DNA of 64,000 bases from positions 1,426,001 through 1,490,000 of the forward strand of contig NC_039516.1 in NCBI RefSeq assembly GCF_003672135.1, in the 5' to 3' direction. Source of the DNA: Ooceraea biroi. Lineage: Eukaryota > Arthropoda > Insecta > Hymenoptera > Formicidae. The position numbers and the translations under genes were made by a program. Shown in pieces: positions 1 to 10,809 of the stretch (positions are counted from its first letter, which is position 1; each line of letters begins with the position of its first letter). A model generated the notes under the pieces. That model saw only the letters and a program-made list of their open reading frames with translations, searched no databases and was not told where the DNA came from.

Positions 1-257
1 CTTATTTCATGAAACACAGAAAAAGTTCGTAGTGGATCTTGTGGGAAGTATTAAATAAGGACACACTCACGTCTATGGGCTCGGCTTGCGTGCCTCGTTA
101 TTAGTTTTCAAAGAGACAACTACGAACCTCCACTGTCTTTCGTCGAGAAGTAAAAGTAGTGGTGCAACTCAGTATCAGCTCAGGCTCAACTTTTTATTTT
201 CGAACAGTGTAAAGCACTTTTTTTATTGTTAATCGGAGAACCTCCGTATATCACAAG

Positions 258-859
258 ATGCCCTATAAGCGCAAAAAATATCATAGAGGCGATACGCACT
301 TGAAGAAAGGTTGGAGGACGAAAAGGAGAACGAAGGACTTGGACGAGGTGCGTCTAACCTAACTTTTCAAACCACGTGGCTAGATCGAGGTGTATCATGC
401 GCTTCTAATCCACAGCTGTTACCAAACAACATGTTTCCTGCTTTAGATTGACGAGGACTTGAAGGAAGAGAATGTGGAAAAGCTGTTGAATCAGGAAGTG
501 GATTTCGACAAACCGGGAGCGGCGCAACATTATTGCGTGCACTGCGCGTAAGTTTCTTCAACATTGCAATCTAACCTCACATTTAGATACTCAAAATGCA
601 TTGTATCTTGTGATTTAATTCCAGGAGGCATTTCATAAACGAAACCGCGTTGCGCACTCACTTCACTACCAAAGTGCACAAACGGCGATTAAAGGCGCTC
701 GAGCTGCGACCATACAGCATCGAAGAATCGGAGCAAGCAGCGGGCAAGGGAAGCTACGTCGCGCCACAAAAACGCAAGATTGAAACTGTGACGCGAGAAA
801 ATTTCGAAAAGGAACATGCGGATGAGCCAAATGCTAAAATGATGAAAATAGATGAATAG
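258..859 (+). CDS. ZNF593: ZNF593/Bud20-type C2H2 zinc-finger protein
   Basis: Three coding exons (258-347, 447-547, 625-859) with GT-AG introns join in frame to give 141 residues, close to the roughly 134 residues of the human protein. The start is the ATG at 258, which opens a very basic N terminus (MPYKRKKYHRGDTHLKKGWR). One C2H2 finger spans the exon 2/exon 3 junction: CVHCARHF, then the LRTH and KVH histidines. This finger in the middle of a short basic protein is the hallmark of the ZNF593/Bud20 family. Known family role: a shuttling factor of the pre-60S ribosomal subunit (yeast Bud20). The C terminus is lysine-rich and low in complexity. The next gene, SLIMP, begins only 66 bp after the stop on the same strand, so the two may share a transcript. 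Family assignment is firm; the role is by homology. Confidence 0.93.
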
Positions 860-925
860 AACTCGTTTATTCGTAATAGTTTTGTATCTATATCGTGACA
901 CGGGAAAAACTGTCGAAAGTGAAAT
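860..925 (+). other. 66-bp spacer between ZNF593 and SLIMP
   Basis: The spacer separates the ZNF593 stop from the SLIMP start codon. I see no AATAAA or ATTAAA polyadenylation signal in it and no room for a normal promoter plus 5' UTR. Either SLIMP is transcribed from within or upstream of ZNF593, or both lie on one dicistronic transcript. Confidence 0.6.
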
Positions 926-2383
926 ATGATAAATCCATTTAGATTCACGTACGCTTTAAGGCGTGTGTGCAAAACTTTAAAACGCAGTGTTCGTCACAGG
1001 ACCCTGTGTCCCACAAGCTTCGAGAGAGATTATAGCTCGGCCCTGTATGTATCTGGTAAAGTCGCTTCTAAATCCTTTGCCTATCTGTCGCCGTACATAG
1101 ACGTCGATGAGAGGTTTGCTAATCTCGAGCAGCTGCAGGAGGAGATTGCGCTGCGCGGAATGGACGTGGACGTTGTCCAACTGAAAAAGGCATGGGATTT
1201 CTATCGAAAAATGATTGCGGACAAGTGCGCGTTAGAAGACAACAATTCCGAACTCGGCAGTCGCATGAAAACACTGTTGGAGAACACCGAACTTACCGCC
1301 GAACAGAAGCAGAAGGAGGAAGTTAAATTGCGTACGCAGCTAACGGTAATTCGGCAGGACATGAAGACGATGAAGGAAGCGATCTGGGACCTGGACGAAG
1401 ATGTGGTTGTTAAAATTTTGAAATTGCCGAACGAACTAGATCCAAGGACACCGATTGACAAACCGGTGGTGTTGAAGAGCGTTGGCAGCGCGCTCGAGTT
1501 GTCCGAAAAGAGTAGGAAGAGCCATATCGACATCGGGACGAGTCTTGGTTTACTGGAATATAAAAATCCTATGCATTGCTATTTGACGAACGACGCAGCC
1601 TTGTTCGAGCTCGCTGTGCTGGCGCATGCGGGTCGAATTCTCGGCGAGGACGAGAAGACGGTCAGAATGATCGGTGCGGACTTCAGCCGGAGTTTTGTAG
1701 TGGAGGGCTCCGGTTTGAACCACGAGGATCCTACGGCCGCGTTTATCATAGAGAATCACAACGAGGTCGAGAGAGGTTCGCCGAATCGCATGCACTTGGT
1801 CGGAGGCGCGAGCTTGACTTCCTTTCTGGGATTACACACGAAACAGCTGATAAATCCCAACGACTTTCCGCTCAAGTACTTTGCCACTGGTAGACAATAC
1901 ACGCCGTTGCCGCAAGACTTGCATGCCTGCGGCCTGTTCACGGTGTGCCAGGCGTCGGTGGCACACACCTTCGCCATGGTGAAGAACGCGAAAGACGAGG
2001 ACTACAAGACGCAGTTTGATAATCTTCTGGAGACCGTGTGCAGGCTGTACGACGACTTGCATTGTCACTATCGCGTCGTCATGCGACCCGCGTCAGAGCT
2101 GCAACCCTGGGAAAGCTTGCGCGTGTCATTCGAGATGTGGTCGCCATTCGCGAGTCAATATATCGAGATCGGCCACATATCTGCATCCGGCAATTACTTC
2201 AGCAAGAGATTACTGATTGCCTACCAGACGCCCAATGGTAGAGACTTCCCCGCGGTGATATCCGGCACCGTTCTCTCCGTTCCGCGCTTGCTGGCTTGCC
2301 TGCTCGAGCAGAACCCCGACAAGTTCGTGATTCCGTCGAAGGTGGCCGAGCTCGTACCTTCAGACGATCGCATTGCTATGTAA
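926..2383 (+). CDS. Slimp: SLIMP, seryl-tRNA synthetase-like mitochondrial protein
   Basis: A single uninterrupted 485-codon frame. The N terminus (MINPFRFTYALRRVCKTLKR) is basic and lacks acids, as in a mitochondrial presequence. Residues about 60-165 are charged and helical, matching the tRNA-binding coiled-coil arm of SerRS. The rest is a class II synthetase-like fold. The motif 2 position reads YFATGRQYTPLPQ (near residue 318) without the usual Arg-x-Glu. The motif 3 position reads SGTVLSVPRLLACLLEQ (near residue 447). This pattern, a SerRS fold with eroded catalytic motifs, fits the insect paralogue SLIMP, reported not to charge tRNA and to act with mitochondrial SerRS in mitochondrial function. 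A real mitochondrial SerRS is the alternative, but the motif loss argues against it. It converges on RMND1, whose stop is 259 bp away on the other strand. Confidence 0.88.
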   Translation: MINPFRFTYALRRVCKTLKRSVRHRTLCPTSFERDYSSALYVSGKVASKSFAYLSPYIDVDERFANLEQLQEEIALRGMDVDVVQLKKAWDFYRKMIADKCALEDNNSELGSRMKTLLENTELTAEQKQKEEVKLRTQLTVIRQDMKTMKEAIWDLDEDVVVKILKLPNELDPRTPIDKPVVLKSVGSALELSEKSRKSHIDIGTSLGLLEYKNPMHCYLTNDAALFELAVLAHAGRILGEDEKTVRMIGADFSRSFVVEGSGLNHEDPTAAFIIENHNEVERGSPNRMHLVGGASLTSFLGLHTKQLINPNDFPLKYFATGRQYTPLPQDLHACGLFTVCQASVAHTFAMVKNAKDEDYKTQFDNLLETVCRLYDDLHCHYRVVMRPASELQPWESLRVSFEMWSPFASQYIEIGHISASGNYFSKRLLIAYQTPNGRDFPAVISGTVLSVPRLLACLLEQNPDKFVIPSKVAELVPSDDRIAM

Positions 2384-2641
2384 ATGAGTTATGAAGTCGC
2401 CATTAAAATGTTATTTTATTTCATAAAAACATGTGGACTTTTATTTAAAAAATATTCTATACAATGTTGTAATGGTTTATTGACTGATGTTGAGTTGCAT
2501 GTTGGAAGATTTAATAACGATCTATTTGGAACATGCCCGTATAACACATACGGAATACTTGGAAAATGTATAGTAAGGCAATATATTTGCATTGATCTTT
2601 CTTTGGTGTAAGTCGAGACTTATCTCGCTGCCACTGGATCC

Positions 2642-5600
2642 CTATTTGACGAGATACCGATCAACGTAGTGCACAACTTCGAAGGCAACCTCCACCATAA
2701 TGAGTATGATGATCATCCACTCTAAACGCACGTGATGACGATCGCTCAAGTGTGACGACAAAATGCTCACCAGTTCGACGCAGTGATTTAATCTCTCGTT
2801 CATCACCTGTGCAAAAGGTGTCGTAAAATAAAAATTTCAGAAAAAAAATATTAAAGACAAGGATTGAGGACTTACTCTTGTGCGTTTCGTGATGCTGAAG
2901 TATCCGCAGATTTGGTGATACAAATTCTCCAAATCGTCTCGCTCCCAGTAAAAGTCGGGCGTATCCAACAGATCCGAACTTAAATTAATACGATGCCTCA
3001 AGGCGAATAATTCGCCCTGCTTCCTCAGCACTTGTTGCTGCGTCATCCGGAGTCTCTTACCGATTTTCAGGTCCTCCGTGACGAACTCGATCGAGTCGAC
3101 GTAGCGATTCAGCCACGCTTCCCATATGCCTAACTTGACGGATTGCGCCATGGCGTTGGAGAATGTGTACTTGTCCAAGCTTCCCGCTTCCTGCGCCAAG
3201 ATGATATCGCCATCCTTCAAGTGGCTCTTTTTCCTGTTGGATTCCGCAAAATGATTAAGCTTATCTCTTGAAAGATTTATTGGCTTTTAATTTTCATTGA
3301 AACTATATAAAGGTATACGAATATTTAAAAGCAACTGATAACGAGGAAGTAGAGAGGAAGTACCCGGGATCCGCATAAGTATAATTCATTAACTCGCTCT
3401 CGGTATGAATCAGGTCTTCCGTGTAACGATATTGCTCATAACGTCTCAAAAATTGCAATAGATTGCCGCACTCGAGATCGGAGATATTCCACATAACAAT
3501 GCTACCTTCTCGGAAGAAAAAGATCTCTCGGGGCTCGTGTCCTACTTCATATTTGGCCACTGCGTGTATGACATCTGGCAAGGCTGCGATACAAGAAGAT
3601 ACGTAACACATGCAACAAAATGACTTAGGAGTGATTTAGAGGACAAAGGAAAAGGGTTTCATTTATGTTACAAATAAACTGAGATTTATATAAATAAATA
3701 TAAGTGTATTTAAAATATATGCATATGTACATCCTGCGTCGACATAAACATATTCATAAAATATCTTTTAGCAAAGATAGCACTGCGATGAGAAGGAATG
3801 ATATTAAAGTAATCGGTTGACGGTGTACAAAGCGGAGATTCATGCAAAATACTTCCCGCTCTCTGTATCGTTTACTCGACATTTCAGTCTATTAGAAACG
3901 GGCTGTCGCAAGCACCTAGACCAGTCGCTACACCTCCTTCGTTATCGATAGCTAATTTCGTTCTCAACATGTGACCAGCCTGGTTATTGGTGATAATATT
4001 CTTATCATCTCCGAGGATGACGCCGAATATTCCTAATTCGGAGACCAACTCTTTCGTCTCGAGATCTACGCTATTTCCAGGTTTCACTACATAGTTTGTA
4101 TGTATCGGTGGGTAAATCCGATCCATGAGGATCCAAGCTACTCGAGTCTGTTCAAATTTCACAGATTCCAAAAAGTCTTTGATATCTGTCCCATACAAAT
4201 TATTGCAGCCGCCTTCCCTCTGCGGTTTCAGCACAAAATGCTCGGGTTTGGAGATGCTCATTTCCACCGCGGCGTTCCCGTGCTCATCAAAGTCCAATGA
4301 GTAAAGACCTGAAACAAAAGGTCACACGTGTGCCTCCGTAGCTCGATTTTATACATATCAATTGTTCTTTTACTGTAAAAGAATAATTATTTACCGGCAA
4401 ATATCTCCTTGATCTTCGCCGCCATTGTCTCGTCCTTTATGAAACGCCCGACCATACCAGGCTTTGCAAGAGTCTGCTGAACCTTCTTGGTACCGGCTAA
4501 GTGATATTGAATGCTCGGACATTTGATTGCCAGTGATCTCTCGATCAGCAATCTCACGTCCCATTCCTTTTGGGTGTGATACTGATTGGGCTCGTAGCCA
4601 CATCTGTAGTAAACAACAGATGCGACATAATTGTCGACTATTAACTCCATATCGGAGCCCAATCTCGCCACGTTCGCCAATTGCGTCAGAGTTCTGCGAA
4701 TCACTCTTATATTCGGATTCTGCCTTCGTATCTCAAACTCGTGAAATCGCTGATCGCATATATTATATGTAACGTCTTCAATAACGAATAGAATGACTGC
4801 CCTGCAAATAATAACACGTTTTTAGACGTGAGAAAGAAAGTTGAGAGATTAATATGTTGTTATACACAATAATTACTGATAAAAGAGTGGACATGTAGCA
4901 ATTTAATGCACATACTGTGAATTGCCATACAGGTCCCATGCTTGTGTCATGCCTGAACACAGCATTTGCAACGCATCATTTTTAGGAAGATTTTCCAACT
5001 CAGTCGTGTAACCAAGCTCTCTTAAGACGAACTTGTGCAGCTGCGTGGATGCTGGTCCTAGCCAACCGAATCCAGAAGCAATCGTGTTTATTTCAACTTG
5101 CTTCCAACAACAATGAGGCTTGAGCGTTTGGATCTCCTTCTTGGGGCAACTCGTGTCCAGCATTAGATCTGAGCGCAATATACCGAGAGATATTTTCTGA
5201 GCTGCTCCTTCCTCATGAACACTTTCGTAGATGTGAAACAAGTTTCTAGTAAAGTCATCGACCTTTATGATCTCTTGCAAAGTTTCTTTCAGGAAATCAT
5301 AATCATGAGCCACTCTGTGTATGAGCGTGTTCAGAATGATTTGAATGTCATATGCTTTCTGGAATTCTTCCCGGGGGAATGGTGATGGGAAAAGCGCAAA
5401 TGGTGCAAACTGTAAGACATCTCGGTTGAAATTTGTTTTCGATCTGAGACACATTCCATTCATGAGCGCCCAATCCTTGGCTTTGTCTATCAGTTCTTCC
5501 AGTTCCTTCTTAGAGAGGTCCAACGAGATGGGCAGTTTCATTGTTGCTCGCTTTTCTCCGTGCATTGTCTCAAGTCAAACTTTTCTTTTCAAGTTTCAAG

Positions 5601-6741
5601 CTTGATCTTGTCAGAGTATACTTTTACAAAACTTTATAAACACACTCTTAATTTTCTTTAAAGTCCTACTGCTTATATTTACAATCTCACGCACATACAT
5701 ACACGCACATATGTACATGTACACACAGGTATTGTCACGTTAAAAATATCAATATTTAGGAAAACGAAGTTTCATTTCACTCTGTTTCAATATCACTTCT
5801 TTTTATTCGATTGCCGTATCACATTCGTAAAATGCTTAACCTCACAGAAACATTACGCACTGTGCAAACATCGGCAGTCATTTAATATGAGGAACGAAGA
5901 TAACTTTGTAAGTTAATAATGAAGCAATTAATGCGAAAAATAATAATGAAGAAGAAAGTAAAGGAAAAAGTATAGCATCCCCGTCTACTGACTGCTAACT
6001 ACTAACGATTGGCTGATCGTCTGCTCTTTATATATGCACAGTTCTGATCACAGAAAAAAAATGGACCAATCAGAGTAAATCAGACAATCAGAGATGACTT
6101 AAAACCCGTCATCATGCTACGCAGAATTTCATCTCGAGTAGCCACGAAATTTCGTGGAATTGCACAATCGTTATTTGTCAGACAAATGCGGAATAACAAG
6201 ATATTTTGATAAGGATGCAAGTACTTACAATTCGTAGACGTAGATATTTTACTAGGAACGTACAACTGCTGATCCGACAGGCCATAGGCTAGATTTTCTA
6301 AATTGTACTCTTCCGCGGTGGCTAGAGCTTTCACGTTCCACGCCTGACAAAAATATTTTATTTTACAGTAATCGTTCATTTTTATTGCAAAATGGTAAAA
6401 TGATAATTGAACGTTTTCCACTGAAATGGACTTACGTTAGACTTTGGTACCACGTTATCATTTATTACGCTCCTCTTTCTAGATACTCTCGTTTTTATTT
6501 GCAACGCAGATATGCTGTCTGGAACGTCTTCATTCTCTTTTAACTTATTTTTGAGTAGTAAAGACGTGTCATGAAGAAATCTTTTCTGAGTTGTGCACGT
6601 ACGATGCACAGATAATTCTGTCTGTATCACTATGTTTTTTTGCAAAATACTCAAGCTTGGTAGAATCCTCTGATAAGCCTCAAGATACATGTTAGCCTTA
6701 CAGCTTGACAGCACGAACTTTTGAATTGTTGCAAGAGTCAT
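2642..6741 (-). CDS. RMND1: RMND1-like mitochondrial inner-membrane protein (DUF155)
   Basis: Five exons read on the minus strand: 6741-6436, 6343-6229, 3583-3364, 3233-2876 and 2806-2642. All junctions agree in phase and give 387 residues (human about 449). The first ATG (6741) opens a presequence-like region (MTLATIQKFVLSSCK). Exon 2 has ATAEEYNLENL, exon 3 has the family's REIFFFREGSIVMWN core, exon 4 has GELFALRHRINLSSD and DFYWERDDLE, and the last exon has VMNERLNHCVEL followed by a membrane segment (MIIILIMVEVAFEVV). This is the DUF155/RMND1 signature. The human protein supports mitochondrial translation as part of a large inner-membrane assembly. The third exon sits 2.6 kb from the second, and the intervening intron holds the whole glutathione synthetase gene in the same orientation. 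Confidence 0.9.
3884..5565 (-). CDS. GSS: Glutathione synthetase, nested in an RMND1 intron
   Basis: Three minus-strand exons (5565-4916, 4801-4395, 4308-3884) join in phase to give 493 residues (human 474). The enzyme joins gamma-glutamylcysteine and glycine using ATP to make glutathione in the cytosol, normally as a homodimer. Family landmarks run in order: MCLRSKTNFNRDVLQFAPF near the N terminus; a middle segment with QLANVARLGSD and LAGTKKVQQTLAKPGM; then FVLKPQREGGCNNLYG, the glycine-rich loop over the active site; and a C-terminal GGVATGLGACDSPFLID. The third position of the loop's glycine run is Cys (about residue 387) where the human enzyme has Gly. I chose the upstream ATG at 5565; an in-frame ATG eight codons later is possible. 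The gene has its own start and stop and lies between RMND1 exons 2 and 3. Confidence 0.95.
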
Positions 6742-7419
6742 TTTTCTATCAGAGATTTTATTGATCAAAAATAAAATGCTATTTGAAAAATATTGTTACA
6801 GGCTTTATTTACGTGCGTAAACAATGCGTTTGTATGCCTCCCTCTGTGTAACTTGTAAAACAAATGCAGAAATTTTTTTACACTAACACAATTGTTAACA
6901 CATTCACATGATTGTTACATCACCCATCACGCGAAATTAATTGATCATATTGACCTTGTCGAATTAATACTGGTTCGAAAGTTGCCGATCATTATTATCG
7001 TTATTGTAAAACGTGTATTATTTTTACTCTCAAATCATATAATATGCACGACGCACACTTGTGGATAAAGTGAGGTTACGTTATGCGTGCGTGATAGGTT
7101 ATGTATTACTACTGCTTAGTTCTTTTTAGAAACTGGATTTTATGTTTCACGATCTAGGATGGGAATAATATATATATATATAGTTACAAGTCAATTTTGC
7201 ATATATATATTTCTCTTTGGTGATATTCTGTTTTTAATCATAACTAAAAAAAGGATAAAAAAATAAATCGACGTTTATCATCCATCTGATGCCTTTTCTT
7301 AATAACTTTTTAAAAAATAATAACTTTTAATAATAACTTATTTTTAACTTTTAATAATTTTTAATAGCAACTTTTTAAATAAGAAATAAAGAGATTAAAG
7401 GAGAAAAATTTATTTCAGC
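6742..7419. other. Intergenic, RNF212-like 3' end to RMND1 promoter
   Basis: AT-rich DNA between two minus-strand genes. It should contain the RMND1 promoter near 6742-6950 and the 3' UTR of the RING gene near 7250-7419. There is a short TA run near 7170 and A/T-rich simple sequence at 7240-7380. No coding potential seen. Confidence 0.5.
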
Positions 7420-8494
7420 TCAAATTCGACCATTTGACCTGCTGTTCGAAATAAACGAACCGATGGACCTTGGTGGCCTGCGGTTACTGGGTATGCGGAA
7501 GCCATCATTCATTCTGTCATGGTTGGAGTCAATCGATAGCATAGATGATATATCACTACATCTCATAGTTCCTGATCCTGAGGAATATCTGTCAACAGCG
7601 ATGGAAACCCGTTAATAACGAATTATCACATTATGTAGAAACATTTTTTTTATTTCTCCGAACAACGAGATGGATAGAAATAAAGTCTTTCAATAATTCT
7701 TTCGATTTTTGTAGCTTACCCCGTGCTCGTTGAAGGAAATGTATCGGAGGTTGGCGTCATTAGCGTCATCTTGGATGACACAGATGAAAAGATGGACGGT
7801 GAAAAGTTTTCATGTATCTTGGAAACCAGCATTTTCTTGTCGAGCTTCTCCTTCATGGACTTGAGATTGAGATATTTTTGCGTTAGCAGTTTTAAATTGC
7901 GCCCCAGGATGCAGTACTGCTTCTTCAGCATCTCGTATTTTTTGTCCTTGTAACGAGCATCAACGTGTAAGTGTCAGACGATCATCATCGCCGCACAGAA
8001 AGCAGAGAACACGAAAATTAAATATGTAAGATATATATCGAAAGTGTCGAGAGACACGAATAGATGCGAAGAAAGAAGGACGGTTAATTGCAAGTATGTA
8101 CAAGCTCGTGAAAACGCTGCATCGTCGATTTCATCTGATTCTTACGAAATAAATCCACTTTTAATAGTATCCCCAGAGTCTCCTCAAGAGGCACGAAAAA
8201 CGGGGTCACCTTGGGCGCTAATGGTTCCCGCAACGGTATAGACTTCGGACCGACTTGTTGGCATTGCGGGCACTGGTTTTCGACTGTTTCAATTAAATCG
8301 AACATTAAAATTGTGCCACCGGTTGCTTCTCTTTGAACCTCTTCATTCTCTTATCGTATATAAATACCTTGTTGCAGACACTTCTGGCAAAAAATGTGGC
8401 CGCACTGCGTGATGTAGTACGGATGTTTTCCCCTGTACGTCGGCGCGAAGCACTTGTTGCAAATGTACATGTCCAGGTCCAGGTCCATGTTCAT
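7420..8494 (-). CDS. RNF212/ZHP-3/Vilya-type meiotic RING-finger protein
   Basis: Four exons (8494-8368, 8283-8102, 7946-7720, 7588-7420) give 234 residues with consistent phases. A single N-terminal RING is split by an 84-bp intron: C12-x2-C15, C31-x-H33, C36-x2-C39, C47-x2-C50 (MYICNKCFAP, TQCGHIFCQKC, QCPQCQQV). It is followed by a coiled-coil-like stretch (about residues 75-135, with KKYEMLKKQYCILGRN) and a Ser/Arg-rich tail (SNRRPPRSIGSF). This layout, RING at the very N terminus, a coiled coil, then a basic Ser-rich tail, is that of the Zip3/ZHP-3/RNF212/HEI10/Vilya group, SUMO or ubiquitin E3 ligases that mark meiotic crossover sites. Start choice is uncertain: the ATG at 8488 is two codons downstream and there may be a 5' exon. 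I cannot separate RNF212 from HEI10-like members by eye. Confidence 0.82.
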
Positions 8495-8637
8495 GTGCAC
8501 GTGAAAAATACCTAATACAGAAGCTTACTTTTATCACGCGCGTATTATCGGTCCAGTGCGTAATTCGTGTTATTTTATATTCGCGTGATGAACGATACGC
8601 AATTCAAAGTTGGCCAGTGGCGCCAAAACTTGAACCT

Positions 8638-8784
8638 GGGGGTCTATTACGTAGCTCTTCACGGAGTGAAAATGTGAAAAATGAGCAAATTTACTAGAAT
8701 ATTTATAATTTAATTGGTCAACACCTAGTGAATTTGCTCACTTTTCGCATTTTCACTCCGTGAAGAGATACGTAATAGACCCCC
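8638..8784. repeat. Foldback/MITE-like inverted repeat
   Basis: Arms 8638-8691 and 8731-8784 are reverse complements over 54 bp with 3 mismatches, around a 39-bp AT-rich spacer. The outer ends are five G and five C (GGGGGTCTATTACG and its complement). It carries no reading frame and sits between the divergent RING gene and POLDIP2, 144 bp upstream of the RING start codon. Best read as a short non-autonomous DNA element. I found no convincing target-site duplication. Confidence 0.8.
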
Positions 8785-9140
8785 TAATCGAACGCGCGTT
8801 TACTTCATGAAACATGTGATGGCGGAATGTCGCAGGAAATTGCGCAAAGGTGCACCAAGATGGCGCCGACATCCGACATTTTGGCTGTACAGTTGTCCAA
8901 TGGGCATGCAAATGAGCCTGTTTGAATCTTCGCATCGTTCGAATCACGATAATTGGTTAAAAATATATTTTATATAACTGTTATGAGTACTGATTAATTC
9001 AGTGAATAAGATGGATTTCAATAAGTCTCAAGATTCCTCGCGCGACGCGCAATTCTGCTCTCGACTTCTCGCTGCTCCGTACCGGTCGTTTCATTTTCCC
9101 GCCCCGTTCTCCCCTGCCGCGCCGCCCGCCGTATCGGCGG

Positions 9141-9150
9141 TATATAAACA
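9141..9150 (+). promoter_or_regulatory. Candidate TATA box for POLDIP2
   Basis: TATATAAACA follows a GC-rich stretch (9090-9140) and lies 142 bp upstream of the POLDIP2 start codon. Its position suits a TATA element, but no start site can be fixed from sequence. Confidence 0.35.
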
Positions 9151-9291
9151 TTGTAACCTCTGCTATTTTGTGATGATCGGTAAAAGTCAGTAGAAATGTC
9201 AATGCAGAAGCGACAATCCGCCGCGATTTTTCATCCAACAACATAAGCTCGTCCGATTACGTCATATATCGACACTATTCCCCGTGGAGAT

Positions 9292-10809
9292 ATGGAACTC
9301 CTGCGAAATCTGGTCACTCGTAATTTAAGGCGCTCGCTCCTGAAAACACCCGCGACCCGCTTGCAACACGCGCGATACATCAGGTATCGCACGTTCCATT
9401 ATTAGAAATAATCCTTGTATTGTAATTTAGTCGCAAAAATGTAAAGTTTAGCCTTGCTCCATACACTTGTCATAAATCTTGTAAGAACACCAATAATCAA
9501 AATAGACAAAATGGATAGGCACTTGATTATTTAATAATGTGCGCAAAAACGCCTCTTTGCAGATTGGCGGAAGTTGGCAAATTGGAGACACCAAAATTGC
9601 AGGGAAAATACGAAACTGGTCAATTAATTTTACACAGAGTCTTTGGCTATCGAGGCGTGATCCTGTTTCCATGGCTGGCGAGAGTGTACGACAGGGATGT
9701 ATCCAATAAGAAAGACGAGTAGGTGTATAATTGTAATAATTATATAAACAAATTTGCATTTACTACTTTGTATACTGATTTATTGATTTATTTCTATGGA
9801 AGGGGCAACAATTTCAATGGCGTCGGCGAGAAAGAAGTGAAAGGTAGAACGCACACGTTCTATCAGGTCTTGATAGATCAGCGGGATTGTCCTTACATAG
9901 TGAGTAATGTCTAAAGGACAGCAATTTGCATAGTAATCTACACGACTGTAACTCTTTGCGTTGTTGCGTAGCGCGCTCAAACAGAAGCGGTAACTTTTTT
10001 GGGCAACCATGAAAGCAGTCGCAGCTTGTACGCTATTCCGGGATTAGACTACGTTGCTCACGAGGACGTGTTACCGTACACCACGAACGAGAAAGCGGCG
10101 CTGCAACATGAATTGTTCGACAAGTTCCTTATCTATCATCCGGACAAGGAACCGTGCTTCGTGGCGCAGGAGACGCTTCGGGCGTGGCAGAAGAAGAATC
10201 ATCCATGGCTCGAATTATCAGACGTACACAAAGAAACGACCGAGAATATTCGAATTACCGTTATCCCGTTCTACATGGGCTGCAGGGAGAGTCAAACCAC
10301 CTCTGTGTATTGGGTGAGTCGATGCGAGTCGGTGAAAACAAGGGATGAAAATAAAAAAAATCTTTGTTCCATCACGAAGGGAATGCAAGCTTTTATGAAA
10401 ATATTCCAAATGTTACAGTGGCGCTATTGTATTCGACTAGAGAATTTGGGTGAATTGAGCGTGCAGCTACGTGAAAGACACTGGAGAATATTCAGCCTGT
10501 CGGGTACTCTGGAGACTGTCAGGGGGAGAGGTGTAGTAGGCCAAGAACCTGTCCTATCGAAAGCTTTGCCCGCTTTTCAGTACAGCAGTCACGTGAGCTT
10601 GCAGGCTCCTAGTGGTCACATGTGGTAGGCATCGTTACCGTGCGAGGATATCGAACTTTTATCCGCTTGACGACTTTATTCGAACTCTATTTTTTAGGGG
10701 AACGTTTCGAATGGAGAGAGAGGATGGATATGCATTCGACTGTAGAATACCGCCGTTCTCTCTAGAATCGAAAGCGGAAGAATCATCTACACCTAACGTG
10801 GAAATCTAA
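9292..10809 (+). CDS. POLDIP2: POLDIP2-like protein (YccV plus ApaG domains)
   Basis: Six exons (9292-9383, 9563-9718, 9803-9899, 9972-10313, 10419-10624, 10698-10809) join in phase to give 334 residues. Residues 1-31 (MELLRNLVTRNLRRSLLKTP and on) form an Arg-rich, acid-poor mitochondrial presequence. Next comes a YccV-like domain with LETPKLQGKYETGQL, GYRGVILFPWLARVYDRD and KEVKGRTHTFYQVLIDQRD, then SRSLYAIPGLDYVAHEDVLP. The C-terminal ApaG/DUF525 domain has TTENIRITVIPFYMGCRESQ, WRIFSLSGTLETVRGRGVVG and FQYSSHVSLQAPSGHMW. The order and wording match vertebrate POLDIP2/mitogenin closely. The family is described as a mitochondrial matrix protein linked to ClpXP and metabolism, with additional reported DNA polymerase delta/PCNA contacts. 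Function here is by homology. Confidence 0.95.

Noticed and set aside
2384..2611. 75-codon frame starting right after the SLIMP stop
   Set aside because: ATG follows the TAA by coincidence; the translation has no features and lies in the 3' UTR.
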